Shown: positions 53,062-61,643, counted from the stretch's first letter. The stretch: DNA of 64,000 nt from G963708235 sp963708235 (GCA_963708235.1 OY970200.1:1612001-1676000); one strand, 5' to 3'. Notes: a model not told the origin generated them from the sequence alone. Translations and numbers: made by a program.

Positions 53062-54054
53062 ATGCAGAACCTGCCCCCGCGACGATCGCTGGCCAACCTC
53101 CCCACACCGCTACAGAAGCTGGAACGTCTCTCTGCGGCCTGGGGCGGTCCGACGATCTGGGTCAAGCGTGACGACCTCACCGGATTCGGGATGTCGGGGA
53201 ACAAGGTCCGCAAGCTGGAATACCACCTTGCCGCTGCCGCCGAGCACGGCGCCGACACCATCATCACCTGCGGTGCAGCGCAATCCAATCATTGCCGGAC
53301 CACCGCCGTGGCGTGCGCCTCGGTCGGGTTGTCGGCGGTCCTGCTGCTGCGCACGGCCGATGGCGCCGCCCCGGCTCGGCCCGAGGGAAACCACCTGATC
53401 GATGTACTCACCGGCGCCGAGGTCCGGTATGTCACCCCCGACGAATACACCCGGCGGACCGAGATGATGGCCGACGTCGCCGCCGAGATCACCGCTACGG
53501 GTGGACGACCATGGGTCGTTCCGGAAGGCGCCTCCGATGCGCTCGGGATGTGGGGCTTCGTCACCGCCATGGCCGAACTCGATCAGCAGATGGCAGGGCT
53601 CAGCCGGCCTGTGGCGATCTGGCACGCCGCATCGTCCGGCGGGACCACCGCCGGGCTGGGCTGGGCGGTCGACCGGTTGTCGCTCGACGTCCCGGTGGTG
53701 GGAAGCTCGGTGGGCGAACCGGTCCCCGATCTCGAACGCAGGATCGATGGGATCTGGAGTGAGGCACTCGAAACCTACGGCGGACGCTGGCCGACCCCTC
53801 CGCTCGAGCTCATCGACGACTATGTCGGCGACGGTTACGGTCGCACCACCGCCGAGGAGCTCGCCGTACAACGCCAGGTCACGTCGCTGACCGGATTGAT
53901 CCTCGACCCTACCTACACCGGGAAGGCGATCTACGGTCTGGGTCGCGAGATCGCCGGCGGTCGCTTCACACCCGGCGACGATGTGGTCTTCTGGCACACC
54001 GGTGGCGGGTTCGCCGCCTTCTCCCACGACTGGAGCGGCGTGCTCGGTTCGTGA
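53062..54054 (+). CDS. D-cysteine desulfhydrase / ACC deaminase family PLP enzyme
   Basis: A 330-residue fold-type II PLP enzyme. The PLP lysine is in GFGMSGNKVRKLEYHL near residue 45, followed by TCGAAQSNHCRTTAVAC and the glycine-rich phosphate loop SSGGTTAGLGWAVD near 195; LDPTYTGKAIYGL is also conserved. Family members deaminate D-cysteine or ACC; the two activities cannot be separated confidently here. The ATG at 53062 sits directly at the family's LPPRRSLANLPTPLQKLERL start. It is divergent from gcdH across 68 bases. Confidence 0.9.
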   Translation: MQNLPPRRSLANLPTPLQKLERLSAAWGGPTIWVKRDDLTGFGMSGNKVRKLEYHLAAAAEHGADTIITCGAAQSNHCRTTAVACASVGLSAVLLLRTADGAAPARPEGNHLIDVLTGAEVRYVTPDEYTRRTEMMADVAAEITATGGRPWVVPEGASDALGMWGFVTAMAELDQQMAGLSRPVAIWHAASSGGTTAGLGWAVDRLSLDVPVVGSSVGEPVPDLERRIDGIWSEALETYGGRWPTPPLELIDDYVGDGYGRTTAEELAVQRQVTSLTGLILDPTYTGKAIYGLGREIAGGRFTPGDDVVFWHTGGGFAAFSHDWSGVLGS

Positions 54055-54079
54055 ACCCGGCTGGTCCGAGCCGATGTGG

Positions 54080-54793
54080 TCAGCAGATCGAGGCGTCGAA
54101 CAGCGATTCCTGCTCGTCGAACCGGACGCTCCGGGGAAGCCCCGTCCACGACAAGCCGTCCATGAAGGCCCAGCTCCTGCGGTGGATCGTCGCCGGACCG
54201 AAGTGCTGCAACGCCGCCTTGTGGCGTGGACACGGGTACCCCTTGTTGTCCTCGAACACATAGGCCGGGTAGTGGGCCGCCTCGCTGCGCATGATCCGGT
54301 CCCGGGTCACCTTGGCCAGGATCGAAGCCGCCGAGATCGACAGCGAGGTCTGGTCGCCGCGCACGATCCGATCGGTGGGGCCGGCACCGACGAAGTCCCA
54401 GTTGCCATCGACAAGGACATGGTCGGGGACCCGACCGAGCCCGGAGATCGCCCGTGAGGCGGCGAGTCGCTGGGCGGCGGACATCCCGATCTCGTCACAT
54501 TCGGCGGCGGAGGCATGACCCACCGCCCAGGCGACACACCACGAACCGATCCGATCGAACAGCGCTTCGCGTTCGGGCTCGGTCAGCATCTTCGAGTCAC
54601 GCACCTTGTACACCCGGCGGTCGACGGGGAGGACGGCGGCACCGACGCTGATGGGACCGGCCCATGCCCCTCGACCGACCTCGTCGACCCCGACGACGAA
54701 TGACTTGCCTTCCGACCAGAGACCCCGCTCGATGTCGAGCCCGGGCGGTCGCCGCCGGAGCGCCCGGCGCAGGGGAGGGACGGTGGTGGTCAC
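54080..54793 (-). CDS. rnhB: Ribonuclease HII
   Basis: A 237-residue RNase HII that nicks RNA in RNA-DNA hybrids and removes misincorporated ribonucleotides. The acidic active site is visible in VVGVDEVGRGAWAGPI (Asp-Glu), the Asp of HVLVDGNWDF, and a further Asp after ILAKVTRDRIM. The start is GTG at 54793. The sequence upstream in the same frame belongs to the AlgH gene's shifted frame. An arginine-rich N-terminal tail of about 25 residues precedes the core. Confidence 0.95.
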   Translation of the reverse strand: MTTTVPPLRRALRRRPPGLDIERGLWSEGKSFVVGVDEVGRGAWAGPISVGAAVLPVDRRVYKVRDSKMLTEPEREALFDRIGSWCVAWAVGHASAAECDEIGMSAAQRLAASRAISGLGRVPDHVLVDGNWDFVGAGPTDRIVRGDQTSLSISAASILAKVTRDRIMRSEAAHYPAYVFEDNKGYPCPRHKAALQHFGPATIHRRSWAFMDGLSWTGLPRSVRFDEQESLFDASIC

Positions 54794-54822
54794 CGGGGCA
54801 CCATACCGCACCCTGCCCGGGA

Positions 54823-55370
54823 TCAGTTGAGCGACGGGTCGAGCGGATAGGCGGCGTACATCGAGAGCGGATCGCCCTGCCGGCGTAACACCCGGCTCCA
54901 CATCGTCTCGGGGTCGGCGGTGAAAGGATCTCCGGGCTCGGCGTCGACGACGAACCATGATCCGGTCTCCAGTTCCGCTTCGAGCTGACCCGCCGTCCAT
55001 CCCGCATACCCCGCCCAGACACGGACCCGCACTGCACCGCCGATCGACTGCGGGTCGTCGCCCAGGTCGACCAAACCGATGTTTCCGACAACGGGGTCCA
55101 GCCGTCGGGTGGGTGGCCCGGGGTATCGGCCAGCCCCACTGCCATCTCCGCGTTGACCGGTCCGCCGTAGAAGACGGCGGACGGGTCGAGCAGCGCGTTC
55201 CACTGGTCGAGTTGTTCGGTGGGGTCGAGGGGGAGGCGCCGATTGAGCACCAGACCCACCGCCCCGTCATCGGCGCCGTGTTCGACCACCAGCACCACGG
55301 TGCGGGCAAAGTAGGGATCGAGCAGACCCGGGGTGGCCACGAGCAGCTTGCCGGTGAGCGACGGGAGCAT
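54823..55370 (-). CDS. YqgE/AlgH family protein (UPF0301), frameshift near 55094
   Basis: The gene begins MLPSLTGKLLVATPGLLDPY and contains VVLVVEHGADDGAVGLVLNR and the FYGGPV motif near residue 72. That frame leaves the family pattern after HPPDGWTP. Another frame picks up VVGNIGLVDLGDDPQ, RVWAGYAGWTAGQLEAELETG and WSRVLRRQGDPL, ending at 54823. Restoring one G in the run at 55093-55096 joins them into about 183 residues, normal for the family. The ATG at 55370 is preferred to an in-frame TTG at 55400. Function unknown (a proposed transcriptional modulator in pseudomonads). Confidence 0.83.
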
Positions 55371-55450
55371 CTGTCCATCGTAGAGCCCGTTCAGCGTCAA
55401 GCTGGGGGAACGATCTGTGCTCTCCTAGGCTGGCAATCGAGGTGATAGCG

Positions 55451-56083
55451 ATGCAACTGACCAGCAACTCGTTCGAGGACGCGGCAGCGATACCGGTCGA
55501 CCATGCGCTCGGAGCCCCCGACCCGGACCACCATGTCACGTTCGCCCCCAACCGGAATCCCCATCTGGCGTGGAGCGACGTCCCGGAGGGCACCGCATCA
55601 TTTGCGCTGATCTGCCACGACCCGGACTCCCCCTCCGTGCCCGACGATGTCAACCAGGCCGACCGTGAGATCCCCGAGGATCTCCCCCGGGTCGATTTCG
55701 TCCACTGGGTGCTGGTCGATCTCCCTGCCGATGCACGCGGGCTCGAGGCAGGGGTGTTCTCCGACGGGGTCACTCCTCGTGGCAAATCCCAGACCGACGG
55801 TCCCCTCGGTGCCCGCACCGGCGTGAACGACTACACCGGATGGTTCGCCGACGACGCCGAGATGGCGGGTACCTACCGTGGCTACGACGGTCCGTGCCCC
55901 CCGTGGAACGACTCGATCGTGCACCGCTACATCTTCACCATCTATGCCCTCGATGTCCCCGGTATCCCCGTCGAGGGCGACTTCGGGGCAACCGATGTGG
56001 TGGCGGCGATGGCGGGCCATGTCCTGGGCCACGCCGAGCTGACCGGCACGTACACGTTGAACCCGAGGCTGCTCGGCGTCTGA
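55451..56083 (+). CDS. YbhB/YbcL family (PEBP-like, Raf kinase inhibitor fold) protein
   Basis: A 210-residue cytoplasmic PEBP-fold protein. Conserved elements are NRNPHLAWSDVPEGTASFALICHDPD, the HWVL/DLP strand (VDFVHWVLVDLPAD), YRGYDGPCPPWNDSIVHRYIFTIYALD, and the terminal helix HVLGHAELTGTY. The phosphate-like ligand pocket residues (Asp-Pro-Asp, GP..PP) are intact. The role is unknown in bacteria. The ATG at 55451 follows GAGG; an in-frame GTG nine bases upstream is less likely. Confidence 0.9.
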   Translation: MQLTSNSFEDAAAIPVDHALGAPDPDHHVTFAPNRNPHLAWSDVPEGTASFALICHDPDSPSVPDDVNQADREIPEDLPRVDFVHWVLVDLPADARGLEAGVFSDGVTPRGKSQTDGPLGARTGVNDYTGWFADDAEMAGTYRGYDGPCPPWNDSIVHRYIFTIYALDVPGIPVEGDFGATDVVAAMAGHVLGHAELTGTYTLNPRLLGV

Positions 56084-56122
56084 GCCGCATCCACCGAGGC
56101 CGGATGCCGGTATCGTTCGTGG

Positions 56123-57223
56123 ATGGAACGGTCGCTGCTGCACAGCCTCCCCAAAGTGGTGCTCCACGACCATCTCGATGGTGGGCTCCGGCCGGGAACC
56201 GTCCTCGACCTGGCCGACGACGTCGGATACACCGGACTTCCGGCCCGGGACGCCGACGGGCTGGCTCGGTGGTTCCACCAGGACGGGTCGGGATCGCTCG
56301 ATGCCTACCTTGCCGCCTTTGTCCACACCGTGGCGGTGATGCAACGTCCCGCCGGTCTGGAGCGCACCGCCTACGAATGTCTCGAGGACCTGGCCGCCGA
56401 CGGAGCGGTGTACGCCAAGGTCAGGTTCGCCCCGAGCCTCCATCTCGATGGCGGGCTGAATCGGCACGAGGTGGTCGAAGCGGTGCTCGAGGGGATGCAC
56501 CGCGCCGGACGGGACCACGGCATCGCCTATGGCGTCATCATCGACGCACTCCGCCATCACACCGACTCGGAGGAGGTGGTCCGGGTGGCGACGGACTACG
56601 TCGACGACGGGGTGGTGGCGTTCGATCTGTCCGGTCCGGAGTTGGGTCACCCACCCGATGCCCATCTCGCCGCATGCCGCCTGGCCCGCGAGACCGGTCT
56701 GGGTCTCACCCTCCATGCCGGTGAGGCCGATGGCCCGGCCAGCATCTGGCGGGCGTACGGGCGGTGCCATGCCCAACGGATCGGGCACGGGTTCCGGATC
56801 ATCGACGACACCGAGATCGGCGACGGCGAGATCGTTGCCGTCGGGGGTCTTGCCCGCACCATCCGGGACCACGGGGTTCCGCTGGAGATCTGCCCGACCT
56901 CGAACCTACACACGGTGGGGATGGCGCCGGAGGATCATCCGCTGGGGATGCTGACCCGCGCCGGGTTTGCGGTCACCATCAACACCGACAACCGTTTGAT
57001 GAGTGGCACCACCATGACCGACGAGATGGCGTTTGCGGTGACCCACCACGGATTCACCGTCGAAGATCTCCATGCCGTGACGATGACGGCGCTGCGGGCC
57101 GGATTCGGTGACGCCACGGTGCGGCGTGATCTCGGCGACACCGTGATCGGACCGGCATATCAGGCGGTCAGTGCTCCCGCTCGCCCGGATCAGGCTCCCC
57201 CGGATCAGGCTCCCCCGGTCTGA
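56123..57223 (+). CDS. add: Adenosine deaminase
   Basis: A 366-residue amidohydrolase that converts adenosine to inosine. The zinc and catalytic motifs are in order: HDHLDGG (15-21), LTLHAGEAD near 198, QRIGHGFRI near 220, CPTSNLHT, and NTDNRLMSG. The length is typical. The C-terminal 12 residues (QAPPDQAPPV) derive from a 15-bp tandem duplication and lie in a 56-bp overlap with the converging lipase gene. With hpt at 62 kb it supports purine salvage. Confidence 0.93.
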   Translation: MERSLLHSLPKVVLHDHLDGGLRPGTVLDLADDVGYTGLPARDADGLARWFHQDGSGSLDAYLAAFVHTVAVMQRPAGLERTAYECLEDLAADGAVYAKVRFAPSLHLDGGLNRHEVVEAVLEGMHRAGRDHGIAYGVIIDALRHHTDSEEVVRVATDYVDDGVVAFDLSGPELGHPPDAHLAACRLARETGLGLTLHAGEADGPASIWRAYGRCHAQRIGHGFRIIDDTEIGDGEIVAVGGLARTIRDHGVPLEICPTSNLHTVGMAPEDHPLGMLTRAGFAVTINTDNRLMSGTTMTDEMAFAVTHHGFTVEDLHAVTMTALRAGFGDATVRRDLGDTVIGPAYQAVSAPARPDQAPPDQAPPV

Positions 57224-58025
57224 GCATCGTCTCCAGCCACCGGCTGACATCGGTGAGTACCTCGGGCGCCTCCGGTTCGTTGTGCATCTCGTGACGGAGA
57301 TCCGGGTAGACGACACGCTCCACCCCGGGGAGCCCGGCCAGGGGCAACGAGGCGTCGGTCGGGACCAGGGTGTCCTCTCCCCCGTGGATCACCAGGGTCG
57401 GCACCGAGATGCGATCCACCTTGGTACGTGTCCGGTCCATGGCATCGACCACCTGTACCCCGAAGCGGGCGGTGGCGGCAAGGTGCACCAGCGGATCGGC
57501 CCGGAACCGCTCCCCCACCTCGGGGTCCCGAGAGAGTTGTTCGCCGTGCACCGGGGTCGGGATCCGGGTCCGGGGCGCAACCCGGTCGAGGAGCCTGCCC
57601 ACGGCGACGAGAGGCTTGGGGATGCTGGCACTCAAAGAGGGCGCCGAGAGCACCAGGAGATCTGGTTGCGCATGATCCCCGGTGACATAGGCGGTGGCGA
57701 TGAGCCCGCCGAGGGAGTGGGCGTAGATGACGAGTGGAAGCTCGGTGCGACACCGGGCGACCACGGCGCCGAGGTCATCGACCAGATCGTCGAAACGCTC
57801 GATGTCGAGCCGGTCGCCGCTCGAACCGCCATGCCCGCGGTGGTCATAGGCCCACACGTCGTAGCCGGCGGCGACGAAGTGGTCGGCGACCCCGGTCCAA
57901 CGGCCGGAGTGCTCGGAGACGCCGTGGACGATCAGCATGGTGGCATGGGCGTCGGAGTTGGGCCAGTGACGGAGCAGCAGCGAGGCTCCATCGGCGAGCG
58001 GCAGACTGGTGGTGGTCGGGCTCAT
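57168..58025 (-). CDS. Alpha/beta hydrolase, monoacylglycerol-lipase type
   Basis: A 285-residue serine hydrolase. The oxyanion region is MLIVHGVSEHSGRW, the nucleophile elbow is YAHSLGGLIA (Ser near 103), the acid is the Asp of IHGGEDTLVPTDAS, and the catalytic His is in YPDLRHEMHNEP. HRGHGGSSG matches the monoglyceride lipase group. It is cytoplasmic (no signal peptide). The C-terminal EPDPGEPDPGE is the antisense reading of the 15-bp duplication at the end of add; the two genes overlap tail to tail. Confidence 0.9.
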   Translation of the reverse strand: MSPTTTSLPLADGASLLLRHWPNSDAHATMLIVHGVSEHSGRWTGVADHFVAAGYDVWAYDHRGHGGSSGDRLDIERFDDLVDDLGAVVARCRTELPLVIYAHSLGGLIATAYVTGDHAQPDLLVLSAPSLSASIPKPLVAVGRLLDRVAPRTRIPTPVHGEQLSRDPEVGERFRADPLVHLAATARFGVQVVDAMDRTRTKVDRISVPTLVIHGGEDTLVPTDASLPLAGLPGVERVVYPDLRHEMHNEPEAPEVLTDVSRWLETMLRPGEPDPGEPDPGEREH

Positions 58026-58071
58026 CGGTGCGCTCCGAGGGTGAAGTAACGGGTGGTATCAGGTTCAGGTG

Positions 58072-58821
58072 TCAGCTTCGGGCGGCGGCCACAGCCGCAC
58101 CGACGATCCCCGCATTGTTGCGGAGTTCGGCGGCAACCACGTCACATCCGACCGAGAGGCTGGGGGCGAACTCCTCGAAGCGCTTGGAGATTCCACCCCC
58201 GAAGACGATCCGCTGCGGGCTGAAGATCCGGTTGATGTGTCCGAGGAAACGGTCGACCGTCTGCAACCAGTCGGAGAGATCCACCTCGTCGCGTTCCACC
58301 AGTCGACCGGCGGCGACCGCTTCGGCGATGCTCCCCTCGAACTCGAGGTGGCCCAGCTCGGTGTTGGGAACCAGCGAGCCGTCGACGAACACCGCACTGC
58401 CGATCCCGGTCCCGAAGGTGAGCAGCACCACCACCCCGTCGATCCCGCGCCCGGCTCCGAACCGCATCTCGGCGAACCCGGCGGCGTCCGCATCGTTGAG
58501 CACGATCACCGGCCGGTTGAACCGTTCGGTGAGGGAACGCCGGACGTCTTCTCCGACCCAGGCGGCGTCGATGTTGGCGGCGGTGCGGGTCACACCGTGG
58601 ACCACGACGGCAGGTACGGCCACTCCCATCGGTTGGTCGTCGGTGCCGGTGTCGGAGGCGCCGTCGACCAGTTCGGCGATGGTGTCGTAGACGGCGCCGG
58701 GAGTGGAAGGTTGGGGGGTGGCGAGTCGGGAACGAGGCCGGATCAACGTCCCGGTGTCCACATCCACCGGGGCGCCCTTGATCCCTGATCCACCGACATC
58801 GATCCCGTACACAGTCCTCAT
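58072..58821 (-). CDS. ppgK: Polyphosphate glucokinase
   Basis: A 249-residue ROK-family kinase that phosphorylates glucose with polyphosphate or ATP. The phosphate-1 loop is YGIDVGGSGIKGAPVD. The substrate site is LNDADAAGFAEM, followed by LLTFGTGIGSAVFVDG and the family-specific PNTELGHLEFEG. The length matches actinobacterial PpgK. The start overlaps the end of the upstream 207-residue gene as ATGA, so it is translationally coupled to gcvT through that gene. Confidence 0.94.
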   Translation of the reverse strand: MRTVYGIDVGGSGIKGAPVDVDTGTLIRPRSRLATPQPSTPGAVYDTIAELVDGASDTGTDDQPMGVAVPAVVVHGVTRTAANIDAAWVGEDVRRSLTERFNRPVIVLNDADAAGFAEMRFGAGRGIDGVVVLLTFGTGIGSAVFVDGSLVPNTELGHLEFEGSIAEAVAAGRLVERDEVDLSDWLQTVDRFLGHINRIFSPQRIVFGGGISKRFEEFAPSLSVGCDVVAAELRNNAGIVGAAVAAARS

Positions 58822-59441
58822 GGTGAGCCCCGATCCTTCCCGACGGTGCGTGTAATGACCTCGGCAAGGGAGGCTACACACGTCTCCTGCCACAGACCCG
58901 GCGAAGTCATCGGAGGCTCGATCCGGACCCCGCCGGGAAGCTCGGCGTATGACCGGTCGATCGCCACCACCCCAGTGACGTTGCGGTCGGCGAGGGCGGC
59001 GACGGCGGTCTCGCCGGGGATCGGGAGCAGAAGAACGAACCATGGTGCCTCCGGATTGCCGTGCGCAAGCTGCACGCCGGAGAGCTGGTTGAGATTGCGC
59101 CCCAGATGGCGGGAGAGGTCGACCCGCATCCGCCACTGCTGGGCCTGATCCGGCGCAGATCGCCGGTCGAGCACGATCGATCCGGATGGAACGTCCTCGA
59201 GTCTTCCCCACCAGTTGGGTTGTTCGACGATCGCCGTCGCCGGGGGGACGGCCTCCCAGACCGCTCTCCCCCGCACCACCGGCGCCTCGACGACGTCGAC
59301 GATCTGGGAAACGGCGTGGCGAAACTCAGGCGATGCGGCCCGGGAAACGGCCACCTGGGTGGCCCCATCCTGCGAGATCAACCGGCAGATCTCGGCGAGG
59401 TCCCGCCGGGACCGCGGGGCGACCTCGCCATCCGGGTTCAC
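58818..59441 (-). CDS. Unrecognised 207-residue protein between gcvT and ppgK
   Basis: Soluble and without a signal peptide or obvious domain. The start is GTG at 59441, overlapping the gcvT stop (GTGA); the stop overlaps the ppgK start (ATGA). The sequence has an N-terminal alpha/beta half (LAEICRLISQDGATQVAVSR) and a C-terminal half with ALADRNVTGVVAIDRSYAELPGGVRIEPPMTS, faintly like the C-terminal domain of class V aminotransferases but without a PLP lysine. Its coupling to a glycine-cleavage gene suggests a metabolic role; no function can be assigned. Confidence 0.75.
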   Translation of the reverse strand: MNPDGEVAPRSRRDLAEICRLISQDGATQVAVSRAASPEFRHAVSQIVDVVEAPVVRGRAVWEAVPPATAIVEQPNWWGRLEDVPSGSIVLDRRSAPDQAQQWRMRVDLSRHLGRNLNQLSGVQLAHGNPEAPWFVLLLPIPGETAVAALADRNVTGVVAIDRSYAELPGGVRIEPPMTSPGLWQETCVASLAEVITRTVGKDRGSP

Positions 59442-60484
59442 GACTCGATGAACGGAGGGGTGGTCCTCACCGCATCGTGCCATTCACCGCGAATGTCGAC
59501 GGCGGCATCGGTGGCGTCGGTGACCGGTGAGACATATCCCATCCCGATGCCGCATCCGAGGACGGGACTGAAGTTCCCGCTGGCGACGACACCGACGGAG
59601 TCGCCGACCCGCAACGGGGAGCCGTGACGCGGGACCCGTCGACCTTCGAGCCGGAAGGCGACAAGCTGCTTGTCCGGCCCCTGTTCGCGCTGGGCGAGCA
59701 GGGCGTCGCGACCGACGAATTCGTGGTCCCAGGCCACCACCCAACCCAGACCGGCTTCGAGCGGGGTGGTGGTGGAATCCAGATCCTGACCCCACAGCGG
59801 ATACCCCATCTCGAGCCGCAGGGTGTCGCGGGCACCCAGCCCGCATGGTGTGGCCCCGGCGGCGACGAGGGCGCGGAACAGGCGATCACCGGCGTAGACG
59901 GGAACGGCGATCTCCCCACCCCGCTCACCGGTGTACCCGGTGCCGGCGATCCAGCACGGTCCGCCGGCGAAGGTCTCCTCGGCGATCCTGAAGCGCCCGG
60001 GTGCCGACCCGACCACCTGTTCGATCACGTCTGGTGCCTCTGGCCCTTGCACCGCCAACAGCACGGTGTCGTCACGAACCGACTCGACGGTGGTCTGGGC
60101 GTTGGTCTCGGAACGGAACCGATCGACGATGCCGTCGAAGTTGGCGCCGTTCGGGAGTACCCAGTAGTCGTCCTCGCCGACGCGCCATACGATGATGTCG
60201 TCCTCGACACCCCCGGCCTCGTTGAGCGCCATCGTGTACTGCGCCCGCCCGGGTTCGACCTTGGTGATGTCGTTGCAGAGGAGATGGCGCACGGTCTCGG
60301 TGGCTCCGGGCCCCGAGATGCGGAATCTCCCGAGATGGGAGACATCGAAGACTCCGGCACCGTTTCGCACGGCATGGTGTTCGGCGAGGACGCCCTCGTA
60401 CTGCAAGGGCATCGACCACCCGGCGAAGTCGGTGAATCGCGCACCCAACTCGCGATGGAGGGTGTGGAGAGAGCTTTCAGGCAT
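59438..60484 (-). CDS. gcvT: Glycine cleavage system aminomethyltransferase (T protein)
   Basis: A 348-residue folate-dependent enzyme that releases ammonia from aminomethyl-lipoyl H protein and forms methylene-tetrahydrofolate. Conserved segments: FTDFAGWSMPLQYEGVLAEHHAVR, GVFDVSHLGRF, LLAVQGPEA, YTGERGGEIAVP, and GARDTLRLEMGYPL with the folate-site acid. The length is normal. The ATG at 60484 gives the family N-terminus HTLHRELGARFTDF. It is the first gene of a coupled gcvT-unknown-ppgK trio. gcvH and gcvP are not in the window. Confidence 0.95.
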   Translation of the reverse strand: MPESSLHTLHRELGARFTDFAGWSMPLQYEGVLAEHHAVRNGAGVFDVSHLGRFRISGPGATETVRHLLCNDITKVEPGRAQYTMALNEAGGVEDDIIVWRVGEDDYWVLPNGANFDGIVDRFRSETNAQTTVESVRDDTVLLAVQGPEAPDVIEQVVGSAPGRFRIAEETFAGGPCWIAGTGYTGERGGEIAVPVYAGDRLFRALVAAGATPCGLGARDTLRLEMGYPLWGQDLDSTTTPLEAGLGWVVAWDHEFVGRDALLAQREQGPDKQLVAFRLEGRRVPRHGSPLRVGDSVGVVASGNFSPVLGCGIGMGYVSPVTDATDAAVDIRGEWHDAVRTTPPFIES

Positions 60485-60493
60485 CGGGCGATA

Positions 60494-60949
60494 CTACGAG
60501 ACGGCGGGCCTTCGGGCGAGATCGTCGCCGAGGTCGACCACCACCGGTGGTCCCGGCATCCGGATCGGGGCCGAAGGCAGCACTCCGTCGGTGGGTTCGT
60601 CCAACTCGTACTTCACCAGGAGATTGAGGTAGTCCCTCTGGTAGAAGATCTTGCAGTCGACCTCCGGGTACAGCCGCCGGAGTTGCTTGACCTTGCGGTT
60701 CTTCTTGGTCACCAACTTCTGGTTCATCGTGGTGATCTCGATGTAGATGTCCTCGCCCGGCAGATAGAAGTCGGGACGGAAGAACTTGACGGGTTCACCG
60801 GCCGCATCCCACTCGACGGCGAACTCGCGCGGCTCGTAGGCCCATTCGATGTCGTAGAAGTCGAGCAGGCGGGCGAACTGCCGCTCGCTGTCGTGGGCGA
60901 ACTCGACCAGGTCGGCCGCGGTTTGTTCGAACTCGTCCGGGGCGGTCAG
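60494..60949 (-). CDS. Nuclease-like conserved protein, CTG start overlapping the MerR stop
   Basis: A 151-residue soluble protein with ERQFARLLDFYDIEWAYEP, FFRPDFYLP, IYIEITTMNQKLVTKKNRKV and KIFYQRDYLNLLVK. The order RPD-FYLP then YIEI resembles a PD-(D/E)XK nuclease core, but the usual lysine is replaced by threonine, so activity is uncertain. In-frame codons upstream contain no ATG, GTG or TTG near the domain. The only codon fitting the AGGAGG ribosome-binding site and the operon is CTG at 60949, sharing CTGA with the MerR stop. Similar genes follow MerR genes in other Actinomycetota. Confidence 0.72.
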   Translation of the reverse strand: MTAPDEFEQTAADLVEFAHDSERQFARLLDFYDIEWAYEPREFAVEWDAAGEPVKFFRPDFYLPGEDIYIEITTMNQKLVTKKNRKVKQLRRLYPEVDCKIFYQRDYLNLLVKYELDEPTDGVLPSAPIRMPGPPVVVDLGDDLARRPAVS

Positions 60950-61476
60950 TTGGCCTTCGCCTCCTGTGGAGACGCCGCCGGGTCTGCTCCGGATGCCGTT
61001 CCGGGGAACAGGCGGTGCAGTTCGCCCTCCAGTTCGGCCTGGACGGGGCCGACGGCAATGCCGAAGACTCCCTGGCCTCGTCTGAAGACGTCGACGACCT
61101 CGTCGGCGCTGTGGGCGGCGTAGATGGTGGTTCCGTCGGAGAGCAGCGTGACATCGGTGAGTGGAGTGTCGCTCTGCATCTGGATGCGGAGGATCTCCAT
61201 GGCGGTGCGGATGCGCTTCAGGCTCATCCCGGCGTCGAGCAGACGCTTGACGACCTTGAGCTGGACGATGTCGGTGAAGGAGTAGAGACGCTGTGATCCT
61301 GATCCCTGTGCAGATTGGATCGACGGCCGCAGCAGGTCGGTGCGGGCCCAGTAGTCGAGCTGGCGGTAGCTGATGCCGACCACATTGCACACCTGCGGGG
61401 CGCGATACCCGCTCTCGGCGAAATCCGAGACCTGACGCCCCGACGTCGGATGACCGGACATGGGTTGATCGGACAC
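60946..61476 (-). CDS. MerR-family transcriptional regulator (FtsR/Rv1828-like)
   Basis: A 176-residue MerR protein. The winged helix spans about 22-90 (YRAPQVCNVVGISYRQLDYWARTDLLRPS, GSQRLYSFTDIVQLKVVKRLLDAGMSLKRIR). A C-terminal alpha/beta effector region follows (about 105-155). The neighbourhood (MerR followed by a DUF151 gene) matches the mycobacterial Rv1828-Rv1829 region, and the corynebacterial homologue FtsR regulates ftsZ. The start is GTG at 61476 five bases after GAGGAGG. A palindrome at 61523 lies in its promoter. Confidence 0.88.
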   Translation of the reverse strand: MSDQPMSGHPTSGRQVSDFAESGYRAPQVCNVVGISYRQLDYWARTDLLRPSIQSAQGSGSQRLYSFTDIVQLKVVKRLLDAGMSLKRIRTAMEILRIQMQSDTPLTDVTLLSDGTTIYAAHSADEVVDVFRRGQGVFGIAVGPVQAELEGELHRLFPGTASGADPAASPQEAKAN

Positions 61477-61522
61477 GGACGCCTCCTCGGTGGGTCGCAG
61501 GGGTCGGCGACCTGAGCCAATC

Positions 61523-61536
61523 TTACATCAACGTAA
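61523..61536. promoter_or_regulatory. Imperfect palindrome upstream of the MerR gene, possible autoregulatory site
   Basis: TTACATCAACGTAA shows dyad symmetry with arms TTAC and GTAA and five matching pairs of seven. It lies 46 bases before the MerR start, in the region between it and the DUF151 gene, consistent with autoregulation. Confidence 0.5.
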
Positions 61537-61643
61537 TTCCGTCGGCAGAACTACCGGCTTGAAACTAACGAGGGAGCACCCGACTTGTCAACAACCTGTG
61601 GATAAACGCCGGCATCAGGCGGTCGGCGATCAGCAGGCCGAAG

